64,000 nucleotides of DNA from contig NW_004443630.1 of assembly GCF_000330505.1 (NCBI RefSeq), positions 27,445 through 91,444 on the forward strand. Direction: 5' to 3'. This DNA comes from Entamoeba invadens IP1 (lineage: Eukaryota > Evosea > Mastigamoebida > Endamoebidae). The notes beneath the pieces are model-generated. The model was not told the DNA's origin. It saw only the letters and a program-made list of their open reading frames with translations, and did no database searches. Every line of letters begins with the position of its first letter. Positions within the stretch are counted from its first letter, which is position 1. Both the position numbers and the translations under genes were made by a program. Shown here piece after piece: positions 33,401 to 42,879 of the stretch.

Positions 33401-34605
33401 GGAAAACGTGTTGGGGTGTTCAGAGTGCGACTGTTCTCGAAGATCTTGAACTTGCAAGTGAAGAATTGAAGCAACGAGTGAAAATTCAAGATATAGTGAA
33501 AGGATATCCCAATCAAGAAGTGAAGGACCGGAAAGTGAAATTGGGACAAAACGTTCTTCGTGAGATGTATGAAATCACATTGAAAGAGGAAGGACAAATA
33601 TTATCATGGGGAATACCTGGAGGCATCGAAGAAGATGCATATACAGATGAGTTAGAGTTGATGGGGAAGAGTGTCCAAAGTATCGAGAGTGATATGAAAG
33701 AGCTTGGATCAGCTATTCAAGGACCAAATGAAGAAAAAAAAGTGAAGTTAGAAGTCGACACCACCAAGTTACAGATTCAAAGTATGTTGTGTGCTGTTGA
33801 GAACATCGATGAGATGGGGAAAGTGAACAAGCGGGTGGTACCCTTAAATCCGAGTGATAAGTTTAAAATACTTCTCTCGAACCTTGACAAATCAAGTGTT
33901 CGCCCATTCCACAAAATTGGGTTAGTTTACGTCCAAAAGGGGCAAACCGATCAGCTTGACATTTTAAAGAATGAAGGAGCAAGTGATGAGTACCAAGAGT
34001 TTGCAGAAGGACTTGGATGGACTGTTGACATGAAGAAGCACAACGGGTTCATTGGTGGGCTCGACAAAGTGTTTTGTACGACTGGTGAGAAGATACGATA
34101 TTACTCCGACTCATCAAAGGAAGTAGTCTTCCATGATGTTGTATTAATTCCAACACAGGCCGACGATGAGCAACAAATTGTCAAGAAGCGTCATGTAGGC
34201 AATGACTACGTTCATATTATATGGAATGAAGATGGTGAATACTCTCCATACACCATATCGAGTCACTTCAACTCAGCACATATTGTTGTGAATCCTCTTG
34301 GGAAAGGAATGTATAAAATCCGCATCTGGAGGAAACCAAATGTCCGCCTCTTTGGTCCTCTGATGGATGGGATGGTCATCACAAAGAAATTGTTGCCAAG
34401 TTTGGTCAGAGAGACTGCGGTGAATGCAAATTACTGTTGTTCACTTAACATGTCACCTGATGACTACTTAAAGCCTTATCTAAGACGATCAACTCTCATC
34501 AAAGAGATTATCGAGAAGAATGATCCGTTTGAAAAGGCGTCGTATTTCAACACACTCACAACTGTCACAAACCCACAGGTCGTGTCTGAATTGGGGAAAA
34601 AGTGA
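30480..34605 (+). CDS. Rap/Ral-GAP domain protein, RALGAPA/tuberin-like (two exons)
   Basis: Large GTPase-activating protein of about 1350 residues. Exons are 30480-30861 and 30935-34605 around a 73-bp GTTTGT...TAG intron. An in-frame stop just upstream of the acceptor fixes the boundary. Most of the protein is helical, HEAT-like scaffold, as in RALGAPA and tuberin. The last 230 residues are a Rap/Ran-GAP domain: H-V-G-N-D-Y-V-H-I-I-W, where Asn1217 matches the catalytic asparagine thumb of Rap1GAP and tuberin, then F-G-P-L-M-D-G and L-P-x-L-V-R-E-T-A-V-N-A-N. This closely follows RalGAP alpha. It would switch off a Ral-, Rheb- or Rap-type GTPase. A later Met at 30540 is an alternative start. 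Confidence 0.88.
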
Positions 34606-34793
34606 TTTTGAAGTTATTTTCGTTCTTTTGTATCGTACTTTTACTAATAGTATAGTAAATGTTATGAGTATTGTTATTAATATATATAATACAGTAGATA
34701 TTGTTAAATTGAATGAAAAGAATTATATTTATAGTGGTTAAATAAAAAGATTCTGGTAAACAATAGAAACAAAAAAGGCAGTAAAATAGTGAT

Positions 34794-35432
34794 TTACTGG
34801 AACTCGAAGAAAGCATTGACCAAGTCACCCTTAGTCTTCTTAAGAGCAGCATATGCCTTTTCGTGGGTGGTGTTAGCCTGAGTCATGAGGACTTTAACAT
34901 CTTCCTCATTTGGTACATATCCATCATCAGCTTCAGTTGCAGCTGGTTTTTCAGCTTCTTTAGCTTCAGCGACTGGCTTTTCTTCTTTGGTTTCACCAGT
35001 AGCGGCTTGTTGTTCTTTCATGTTAGCTTGGAGTTGTTCGAAAAGTTGTCTGGTCTTGGCGTCCATGAATTCATTCTTTGGTTCACCATAGATAACAAAT
35101 TGTTCAGCACCTGGGAGCTTGAAAACAGCTGGTTCGTGGATGACAAATTTGGTTCCTTGTCTCTTCAATGAGAACTCGATGACATGTGGAACCTCAACAA
35201 GACCAATCTTCTCAAGAGCTTTACGGGCTTTCTTCTCACCTTTGCTCTGGACTCTCTCGGCTTTCTGCTCTTCCTCCTCTTCGTGGTGCTCGTGGCATTC
35301 ACACTTCTCATCATGGCACTCACATTTCTCTTCGTGGCACTCGCACTTCTCGTCATGGCATTCGCATTCGTGCTTTTCCTCTACCTTTGGGACTTCAGCA
35401 GCAACTTCAACTTTGGGGACTTCAGCAGACAT
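34794..35432 (-). CDS. EGD2: NAC alpha with Cys/His repeat
   Basis: Alpha subunit of the nascent-polypeptide-associated complex, 212 residues, which binds chains leaving the ribosome and blocks wrong ER targeting. The NAC domain is plain (about 60-130: K-A-L-E-K-I-G-L...F-V-I-x-x-P-x-V-F-K-L-P-G...Y-V/I-Y-G-E), and the C-terminal UBA domain is intact (D-V-K-V-L-M-T-Q-A...A-L-K-K-T-K-G-D-L-V-N-A). The unusual part is residues 21-50: four C-E-C-H units spaced seven residues apart with D/E-E-K between them, giving eight Cys and seven His in thirty residues. This looks like a metal-binding segment grafted on the usual acidic tail. The preceding A-E-V-P-K-V-E motif is also doubled. Confidence 0.95.
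   Translation of the reverse strand: MSAEVPKVEVAAEVPKVEEKHECECHDEKCECHEEKCECHDEKCECHEHHEEEEEQKAERVQSKGEKKARKALEKIGLVEVPHVIEFSLKRQGTKFVIHEPAVFKLPGAEQFVIYGEPKNEFMDAKTRQLFEQLQANMKEQQAATGETKEEKPVAEAKEAEKPAATEADDGYVPNEEDVKVLMTQANTTHEKAYAALKKTKGDLVNAFFEFQ
35283..35372 (-). repeat. 21-bp tandem repeat coding the CECH units of NAC alpha
   Basis: About four copies of a 21-base unit, with small base changes, code the seven-residue C-E-C-H-[DE]-E-K repeat in NAC alpha residues 21-50. The copies vary mostly at third positions (for example cactcgcactt against cattcacactt), which suggests selection on the protein after expansion. Confidence 0.75.
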
Positions 35433-35596
35433 GGTCTTGTGATTTTTTTCGATTAGGTTTCCTTATAAACCATTTTTTTTTAGTAATTTATTGGTAACTT
35501 TTTATTAATTTACTAATAATTTTTATTCTAACTTTTTTTCATTAAAAAACTTCCTAAAAATCTGATCAACTAGAAAAAAAATTTAACTTTTTAATA
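35433..35596. promoter_or_regulatory. NAC alpha promoter region
   Basis: On the minus strand, TGGTTTATAAGG ends about 30 bases before the ATG, followed by AAAAAAATCA, a TATA-like box and initiator. The remainder is T-rich with no open frame. Confidence 0.45.
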
Positions 35597-36055
35597 GTTC
35601 TATATGGTGACCTACATTGACCACCACCACCTTTAAAAATAGACTATTTTTACTATTTGATATAATATTCAAATTAAAATTATAGTAAATAGGAAACTGG
35701 GATAATATTAGGTCTGGTTCCCGAATTCAAAAAATGCCGAAAAATCACCTCGAGTTAGTGGAAACCGAGCGAGACGGAGCATTGAAAAGAAGGCTCATAA
35801 AAACGCACTCAAACAGTCTGTTTGTGCACCGTTTCACCCACTTTCCAAGTCCTCCCTTGGCGCGGATCCCCCTGACCCCCCTGCAAGCGGGGGGGAACCA
35901 CATCCGCGTCCACACAGTACGGACAAGGAAAGTGGGTGACATGGGGACGCACAAACAGTGGCTGAAAAATGGACTTCCTTCAAAAAACACTCGCGGCAAA
36001 TATTTTTTTTTTGTAAACGGGGTGGTGGTGGTCAATGTAGGTCCCGTTCTATATG
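35597..36055. mobile_element. Miniature inverted-repeat transposon (Mutator-like) with 10-bp target duplication
   Basis: A 439-bp element (35607-36045) has 25-bp terminal inverted repeats that differ at one base (35607-35631 against 36021-36045; core GACCTACATTGACC followed by ACC triplets). It is flanked by a perfect 10-base direct repeat, GTTCTATATG, at 35597-35606 and 36046-36055. Terminal repeats with a 9-11 base target duplication are typical of Mutator-like elements, which are known from Entamoeba. The element carries no transposase and is much richer in G+C inside than its surroundings. It therefore depends on proteins encoded elsewhere. The family label is an inference; element ends and target duplication are seen directly. 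Confidence 0.85.
35818..35958. repeat. GC-rich foldback inside the transposon
   Basis: An imperfect palindrome about 141 bases long centred near 35886. Matching arms are CTGTTTGTGC (35818-35827 with 35949-35958), TCACCCACTTTCC (35834-35846 with 35927-35939), CGCGGAT (35861-35867 with 35902-35908) and six C's at 35876-35881 opposite G's at 35889-35895. As DNA or RNA it would form a long hairpin with a 7-base loop. Confidence 0.75.
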
Positions 36056-36344
36056 AGTATAATATTATAATTTAATTAGAATAGTATGACATTATTATTA
36101 TTTTAAATAATAATTAATAATAATTATATAATAATATATAGTACAAAAGACTTGAAGAAATCTCCCTTATTTCAAGATATAAAATGGCTGTTTTGACCGT
36201 CTTTTCAATTTCATATTTTTCGTTTAAAAAAACGAAGTTATTAAAGGAAACAAATCTTTGTGGTATTATTTTCATTCTCATCTTTTACACAACAAATCAA
36301 CAAAAAGAAAAAACTCGAACTTGTAGACTTCTGTTGCTAGTGCA
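36056..36344. other. AT-rich region before RhoGEF
   Basis: About 290 bases of AT-rich DNA between the transposon and the RhoGEF gene. ACTCGAAC at 36312-36319 provides a GAAC box about 30 bases before the ATG. Nothing else is recognised. Confidence 0.45.
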
Positions 36345-37934
36345 ATGAGTATCGAAAAACTACAGGACATGCCATCGAAAACTTTTAACCCCAAAGATTC
36401 TCTCATTGGAGTCGACACTACTTTTGTAATGCGTGTAATTCCACTTCAAGTCAAAAAGTACTCCTATTCTATGGACACCTCTCGGTGGACAAATAACATG
36501 CTTTGCATTAATTTAACCAAGCGGAAAATGAATGCCACCGCTCATAAAGTTCGTTTAATTGGGTTGACCGGCCCTCAATTTTTGAAAGTAACGTCCAAAT
36601 TCAATATCACTCTCCAAGCAGATTTAAGCGACTGGCGATCATTTCTAATATTCCAGCAAGAGTGTACAAGAAATTGGGCTGTTTGTGTACTTCAGCGTGC
36701 GTATCGAAGTCTTTTAAAGAAGAGATTAGAAAAGCAGTATGAGTACTGTTCACACGTTGTCAAAGAAATAGTGAAGACGGAAATTACTTTTGTGACGTAT
36801 TTAGATGTTGTGATCAATTTAATAAAAAAGCCATTAGACGAAGCAAATGTGAATGAAAGCATATTAACTGAAGAACAAGAAAAGACGATATTTAGTGTTC
36901 TTGAAAACATTCAAAACACCAACCACAATTTGCTCGACGATTTAATTCATCAATGCTCAATATACTCTCAACACACACAAGTAGGAAAGATATTTCTTCA
37001 ATTAATTCCTTACCTGAAGATGTACTCAGAATATTGTAAATGCAACACTGCCGTATCTAATTTGGTGGGAACTACGCTTGCGCCCCCTCACCCTTTCTCT
37101 TCTTTTGTTTCTCAACAAATGACAAAGGCGCCACCTGAGTTGAAACAACAGTCTATATTGTCTTTACTTATTACACCCGTCCAAAGATTACCAAGGTATA
37201 AACTACTCTTAACTGACCTCTTCAGACATTATTGGGATACTCATGATGATTACGCAAGCCTTAAAAGGGCTAAAGACGAGATTTCAAAGGTGGTGACATT
37301 TGTGAATGAGATGTCGAGGAAACAGGACAGCACAGAGATGCTCTTGTACTTCACTCAACACACTCAAGATATGCCCATTGGACTTTCAATATGTGAGCCT
37401 GGAAGAATATATTTGAGAAGAGACACAGTACTCTTACGAGAAACGGTAGTGAGATCACCAAGTGCGGATTTACTTGATTCAAGTAGTTTTGATGAGTCTG
37501 AAAATGAAATTGAAACTAAAGAACGCGAGCAGACACTTGTGTTGTTTAACGACATGATTCTCTTTTTATCGAAGGATTACGCTACGACATTGGTTAACAC
37601 TGGATTAAAATGGTTGTCATACATCTCATGGGGAATGACAAAAGAACCAAATATAGAATACTTCCACTACTATTTACATTTCAGAAATTATCAGAGCGAT
37701 GTCGAAGTTGTTGGTGACAATGAAATCTTATTGACGTCGATCTTTTGCAACAAAGAAGACAAGGTCACTCTCATTTTTGACAACCAAACTAATCGAGACA
37801 CTTGGTTTGAAACAGCTTCAGATTATATCGAACAACAAAAACAAATTCAGAAAGCTCTTAATATCAGAAGAAGCGGAGTCTTTTTCGAAGAACTCCACAA
37901 AGAGTTTAAAAGAAGGTCATTCAATAACATGTAA
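36345..37934 (+). CDS. RhoGEF with IQ motif, DH and PH domains
   Basis: Rho/Rac guanine-nucleotide exchange factor, 529 residues in one exon. An N-terminal region of about 100 residues is unknown. An IQ-like calmodulin-binding helix follows (about 115-133: V-L-Q-R-A-Y-R-S-L-L-K-K-R-L). The DH domain spans about 140-335 and contains the conserved block L-L-I-T-P-V-Q-R-L-P-R-Y-K-L-L-L-T-D-L. A PH domain spans about 345-510, with L-V-L-F-N-D-M-I-L-F at its start and a terminal helix containing W-F-E. Such proteins drive actin remodelling, phagocytosis and motility. It stands opposite a cortexillin-like actin bundler (next gene), convergent and 146 bases away. Confidence 0.9.
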   Translation: MSIEKLQDMPSKTFNPKDSLIGVDTTFVMRVIPLQVKKYSYSMDTSRWTNNMLCINLTKRKMNATAHKVRLIGLTGPQFLKVTSKFNITLQADLSDWRSFLIFQQECTRNWAVCVLQRAYRSLLKKRLEKQYEYCSHVVKEIVKTEITFVTYLDVVINLIKKPLDEANVNESILTEEQEKTIFSVLENIQNTNHNLLDDLIHQCSIYSQHTQVGKIFLQLIPYLKMYSEYCKCNTAVSNLVGTTLAPPHPFSSFVSQQMTKAPPELKQQSILSLLITPVQRLPRYKLLLTDLFRHYWDTHDDYASLKRAKDEISKVVTFVNEMSRKQDSTEMLLYFTQHTQDMPIGLSICEPGRIYLRRDTVLLRETVVRSPSADLLDSSSFDESENEIETKEREQTLVLFNDMILFLSKDYATTLVNTGLKWLSYISWGMTKEPNIEYFHYYLHFRNYQSDVEVVGDNEILLTSIFCNKEDKVTLIFDNQTNRDTWFETASDYIEQQKQIQKALNIRRSGVFFEELHKEFKRRSFNNM

Positions 37935-38080
37935 TCAAATTACAATTCATTTATTTCTATATGATTCTTATTATAGTTATATAGAAATATATACTATAAT
38001 ATAATTATAATATATAATATATTTATTATCTTATAGTAAAATGTTTCACTTGGAACCAAACAAAAGAAAAATAAGTGAAC

Positions 38081-39754
38081 TTATTTCTTGTCCTTCTTGA
38101 CCGTTGGTTTCTTGATAGCTGGCTTCTTTGTTTGTTTCTTAAGTTGATCTTTTTTGACCTCGACAAGAACTTTTCCAAGATCATCGTTTTCACCTTCAAG
38201 ATCGGTAGCAAGTGCTTTTAATATTTCTTTGTAAGTTCCTTCTTTTTGTTTGTTGAGATCTTTCAACTTCTCATCTTCAGTACCGAACCCTTCACCACTT
38301 TTTATGTAAGGTGCCCATTTATGCAAGTTAACGATATGTTCTCTCAAATTCTCTTCGACTGGAGCAACATTTAAATAAAGTTCTTGTAAGGCGTTTCCTC
38401 TCTCCAAATTGTCTTTATCCATATCCAACTCATTCTCCAATTCTGAAACCTTTTTATTTCTTTTACTCAACGCCTCTTCCAATTCCTCAATTTCTTCTTC
38501 CACTTCACATTTTCTTTTGTTCATTTCTTCTCCTTTCTTCTGTGCTTCGACATATTTAGAAGCCATTGACTCGGCTTCTTTGGTTCGTTTATTCTCCAAA
38601 AGTATTTTAACTTCTTCTATGCGTTTTTTGGTCTCTTCGATTTGTTTAGTTAATCCATCGATTTCTTCATCGTCATCTTTTTTAATGTCACGATTCTCTT
38701 CAATCTTCTTCTTGTTCGTCTCATACAATTCTTCTGCAGATTTCGCACCAACTTCCTTCTCATTTTTCCCTAACTCGACTTTCCCGTAGAGTTCTTTCTT
38801 TTCTTTAATCAGTTCATCCAATGTGTTACTTCTCAGTTGAAGTTCACAAAACTCATTCTTCTTCTCTTCAGCGGTCTTCTCAAGACCTTCAACAGCACTT
38901 TTAAGGTCGTCTCGTGTTGTTGTAAGCTCGACATTAAGATTGACCAAATCTTCCTGTGATCTTGCCTCCATAGAAAGTTGTTCTTGACTTTTCATGACGT
39001 TTCCTTTTAAAGCCTCAATTTGTTGTCTCTTTGAATACTCATTATGGAACAGAGATACGTACATCTCATATCCTCTTGCTTCCAAAATATGGTCAGTGAC
39101 ATCAGTGATTTCTAAAACTCTTGGAATACCGTTTTCTTGAGCAACAGTAAATGCTTTATCTAATATCTCTTCCGTTGGCTTTTCTTTGAATTCCTCAAAA
39201 TCAAAGCTCTTGTTTGAAATGAAGTGAGCAAGGGCCAAGAAAACTTCACCATCACTAAACGAAGACTTGAAACTGGTGACCTCAAGTCCATACCCAGTGG
39301 TGACTTTTTTAACCCATTCAAGAAGTGCGTTGTTCTTTTCTTTTCCCTTTTCAGTTCCTTCGTCATTTTTAATTGTATCAAGTCGATATTTTCTAAAAAG
39401 AAGGTACAAAAGTCCCAGTAAGTGTCTGTTATCAGCTTTATCAGTGCCAAGGTCGACTATATTTTCAGCAGAACATCCTGGATTGGGAAATTTCAACTGG
39501 TCTTTCAGAAATTTGATTAACCGGTCCCCATTTGCTATCCTCTTAATTCGGTTATTCGCCTTCGGGATGTAACCAATTACTCGCTCTCCTGACAACAATT
39601 CAAGAAAGTTTATTAATTTAACACAGTCCGCCATATCTGATGTTAAATTGGTAGCTTCCATGTTACGTTTTTCGAGAACTTCATTGATCCAAGACATGTA
39701 CAACTTCTCTTGGATACGGACCCAAGCCTTGTTCTTGAGACTTTCTTCAACCAT
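38081..39754 (-). CDS. Cortexillin-like actin-binding protein (two CH domains, coiled coil)
   Basis: Actin-bundling protein candidate, 557 residues. Two calponin-homology domains span about residues 10-125 and 140-245 (C-V-K-L-I-N-F-L-E-L-L-S, then W-V-K-K-V-T...F-S-D-G-E-V-F-L-A-L). They form the type 1-type 2 pair seen in alpha-actinin, filamin and cortexillin. Residues about 250-480 are a long Glu/Lys-rich coiled coil. The end is basic (K-K-P-A-I-K-K-P-T-V-K-K-D-K-K), like the PIP2-binding tail of cortexillin. No spectrin repeats, filamin Ig repeats or EF-hands are seen. Cortexillins work in cytokinesis and cortex tension in amoebae. Confidence 0.83.
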   Translation of the reverse strand: MVEESLKNKAWVRIQEKLYMSWINEVLEKRNMEATNLTSDMADCVKLINFLELLSGERVIGYIPKANNRIKRIANGDRLIKFLKDQLKFPNPGCSAENIVDLGTDKADNRHLLGLLYLLFRKYRLDTIKNDEGTEKGKEKNNALLEWVKKVTTGYGLEVTSFKSSFSDGEVFLALAHFISNKSFDFEEFKEKPTEEILDKAFTVAQENGIPRVLEITDVTDHILEARGYEMYVSLFHNEYSKRQQIEALKGNVMKSQEQLSMEARSQEDLVNLNVELTTTRDDLKSAVEGLEKTAEEKKNEFCELQLRSNTLDELIKEKKELYGKVELGKNEKEVGAKSAEELYETNKKKIEENRDIKKDDDEEIDGLTKQIEETKKRIEEVKILLENKRTKEAESMASKYVEAQKKGEEMNKRKCEVEEEIEELEEALSKRNKKVSELENELDMDKDNLERGNALQELYLNVAPVEENLREHIVNLHKWAPYIKSGEGFGTEDEKLKDLNKQKEGTYKEILKALATDLEGENDDLGKVLVEVKKDQLKKQTKKPAIKKPTVKKDKK

Positions 39755-41096
39755 TCAATAATTTCTAGATTGAACGGTTCTTGAAATTTAGTAGTAAATA
39801 GCATAATGAGTCTAAGTATAGTAAAAGTTGATTCTTTTTTCTATTGTTTTGTATTTACAAAAATATCCAAGACTCTATTTTTTCATTAAACATGAATCTT
39901 AGATATACAAGTTATGGTGCTATATTTGTTTCAACTATTCTTAGCTTTAGTTTTCGGTTTTTGTGGTCTTTGAAAAAATAAATTAACAACAAGTCCGTCT
40001 TACAACCAAAAGATGGTCTTCAAAGCAAACTTATTATCAGTTTCTTATTAAACTGTTTTTGAGGGCATATCCAAATACTTTAATTGTTTCTTCAAAAGGC
40101 CTATTTATAAAATCAAAATATCAATAAAAATATAGTTTAATTGTATAATAAACTTTTAATTTATAGTTTTTTTTGGTTATATAAATCGACTTGAATTAAA
40201 ACACTTATTTTAGAGTTGAGTGGTATTGACAAATATGATGAAAATGTTGTTTGAATTAAAAATTCACATGTTGCTTGAAATTCCAATCGAAGAGATGAAA
40301 AATCAAATGACTGTTGTTCAATATGACCAACTTGTCATTGGTTTTTTTTCACTATGAATAAAAAACTAATATTCTTTTTTTGAGAAATTCTTTGTGAGTT
40401 CATTTACAACAATTTGAATATGTGTTACAACTGCATTAACTTTAACATTGATGTAATAATTCTCTATGAAATTTTGACACAAAACGTTAAATCAATTGAA
40501 GCACCCACCCAATGGAGTCTATTTACTTAAAAAGAATAAAACAACTGTTTGACAGTATCAGGGTCTGATTTGACAGTAAATCAATGACTCCTTGCCCGTT
40601 GTTAGAAATTTGAAACTCTTCTTTTTGAATCCAAGGAGTTTTGCTTTATACTGAAAACTGTGTATTTAAAATTTCGTAAAAGAACAACAATATTTGTCAT
40701 TTATCACACATTTACTTTTATTGAAATGAAATTTTTTAAATCAAAATTCAACAATTTGTATAATTGTTTGAATAAAGATATTCAAATTTACACGAATAAA
40801 TAATTCAATTTCATTATCTATTCGTTTTATTTATTATACAATTACATTTTTGTTAACAAAACCATTATTTGACTAAAATGATATTCTCCAAGAGCTTCTT
40901 AAGTGTTTTCAAAAGAATTGGGTGTGTTTGTAAGAACAAATAGAAATATAAGTATAATCTATAGTAATTTTATAGTATGACGAACTATATAGTATTTTAT
41001 AGTATACAAATAATACAAATACTATATTAATTAGTTTAATAGAACATAAAATAATAATAATAATAACAACAAACTAATAAAGAAGAATTGTGAGAG
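39755..41096. other. Long intergenic region with start of an inverted repeat
   Basis: About 1.3 kb. The part from 40902 belongs to the inverted duplication described separately. Around 40235-40357 a 40-codon frame and a following frame near 40400-40530 look slightly protein-like but match nothing. Otherwise AT-rich with no features. Confidence 0.5.
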
Positions 41097-41551
41097 ATGA
41101 ATGTTGAGCACGATGCAGTCATCGAGAACGACAACGGAATTGAAATCCCACACTGGACTAAATTCAGCGAGAAAACAGTGCCAATGGAAGACGATTCAGA
41201 AGAAGAGAAAACAGACAATGAAACATACACCGATTTACACACACATTTTGAACAGAACGAAAGAAGAAGATACGTCATGCTGACACTCAACCCAGACGAC
41301 AACGACAAACCATTTGTACTCCCACTTGCCTCAATGCAATACCTCAAAATGACAGAAGCAAAGGAATTGAAAGAAAGCTACACTCACAACTTCAATTTCT
41401 CAGCAGCAAAACAAAAGGACGACAAACTCAAACTCGCATTTCAAAGCGTTTGGGAAACACAGGACGCTGGACAATTTGCTCTCAATTTCAAAATCAGCAC
41501 TCTCTAATCCTTTGTATCTATCCCTTTTTATCTTTTGTCATTAATATTACT
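40902..41551 (+). repeat. Inverted duplication, left copy (650 bp)
   Basis: This 650-base block is repeated in opposite orientation at 45704-46353, with only two differences noticed in the flanking part I compared base by base, and identical encoded proteins. It holds the whole small gene plus about 195 bases upstream and 44 downstream. The match breaks sharply at both ends. Confidence 0.92.
41097..41507 (+). CDS. Small acidic protein, left copy of identical pair
   Basis: Unrecognised intracellular protein of 136 residues, identical at protein level to the gene at 45748-46158. The first half is acidic (E-D-D-S-E-E-E-K), the second half has mixed charge with possible beta strands (R-R-Y-V-M-L-T-L-N-P, then L-K-L-A-F-Q-S-V-W-E-T). 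There is no signal peptide, membrane segment or cysteine. Both copies retain their own promoter region, and both reading frames are intact. Since the flanks are almost identical, duplication is recent or the copies are kept alike by gene conversion. Confidence 0.75.
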   Translation: MNVEHDAVIENDNGIEIPHWTKFSEKTVPMEDDSEEEKTDNETYTDLHTHFEQNERRRYVMLTLNPDDNDKPFVLPLASMQYLKMTEAKELKESYTHNFNFSAAKQKDDKLKLAFQSVWETQDAGQFALNFKISTL

Positions 41552-42879
41552 TTATAATAGAAAATATTATATAGCTTTATAATTAATTCGTTTGAAGACT
41601 GGGCTTTTTCTTTTTACACACAATAAGATTTTGTTATGGCGTTGATATACAATTTGAAATGTGTCGCATTTATTTGCATTAACTGCATATTAACTGTTTT
41701 TCAAACAATACATTGAAAGAGATTGTAAATGGTTTAACACTTTCACAACCCAAAACTTTTTTTAAGAAGAAAAATAAGTAAAAAAGAAATTGTCCAAATC
41801 ATTTTATTATTATATATTCAAAAACCCCTTTCTAACCCAAACCGGCCAATAGTCAGTTTTATTTTACTTAAAACATTTAACAAATGAGAACACAATTACC
41901 TAAGATTGATCAAAAATAATCTTTTTGGACGAAATTTCATATCGCTTTATTGTGTTTCGACATTACAGTTAAAACGCTAATTAGTCAATCCACTTTATAA
42001 CAAACAAGTCAAATAGTCACATCAACAAATATGACGACTTTAAAACACCAATATCGTTATAATCAAATGACAATATACTTTTTATATAAAAAACAACCAA
42101 ATATATTAAACCATCATTAGACCCCATCTTTCTTTTTGATGCTTTGCTCTTGTTTAACACAAAAAACTCAATGTAGCATCAAAAACAGATGAAGTTGTTA
42201 CTTCACATAACACTTAACACTTCATGTTAAGTGTGACCAAAAAATAAACAATTCAAATTTGAGTTGATTAAAAAATAAATAAAAAATTACAAAAATTTGT
42301 TTTGTTTATAAAGGCAAAAAAAGGTTTAGGTAAAAGAAAAAAATAAAAACTTATTATTATTACGTTTCTGTTTTGAACGTGTTAAAAGATAAAACTTAAA
42401 TAATAACAACTTTTAATAAAAATTTTATAAATACTAAATAAATGTTTTACTTAAAAGTAACTAAAACGACAACTTGATTATAAAAACACAAATAGAACAA
42501 TTATTTTCAATAGAATAAAATAGTTTGCTTTATAAACAATTATTATTATAGAAATAATAAATAATAGATTTATTAAATGGTATTTTGGATGTGATATAAT
42601 ACAATTAACAAATATAGTACTTTAAACTATATTTTGACATATATATTTTAATTACATTTTTATTATAATTACAACTTCTTGTTTTGCTTTTCGCCTTCTT
42701 ATGAATTTTCAAATTAAAGACAGCTGACTAACTATGCAAAATAGCGGGAAGAACACAATCCATAAAATTTCAACGAACCGAATGGAAAAGAAAAAACACG
42801 AAGAATAAAGAACGAATAAGTAAAAAACTCGACACAATAGTATCCATACAAAACGATTAACAAAACTGTTAAACACACA
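41552..42879. other. Long intergenic region with a hairpin cluster
   Basis: About 1.3 kb of AT-rich sequence before the RNase T2 gene. No coding signal. Hairpin-forming repeats at 42133-42234 are listed separately. Confidence 0.55.
42133..42234. repeat. Cluster of three small inverted repeats
   Basis: TTTTTGATGCT (42133-42143) pairs with AGCATCAAAAA (42175-42185). GAAGT (42191-42195) pairs with ACTTC (42200-42204). ACACTTAAC (42210-42218) pairs with GTTAAGTGT (42226-42234). Three stems in 100 bases is notable but may be chance in such DNA. Confidence 0.45.

Noticed and set aside
35734..36075. Open frame of 113 codons (and an opposite one of 96) in the transposon.
   Set aside because: They lie over an imperfect palindrome, have no family signature, and one runs past the element end into the target duplication. 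They arise from the GC-rich sequence having few stop codons.
40235..40357. A 40-codon frame and a following frame to about 40530 that look slightly protein-like.
   Set aside because: Too short, no match, and no intron boundary that links them.
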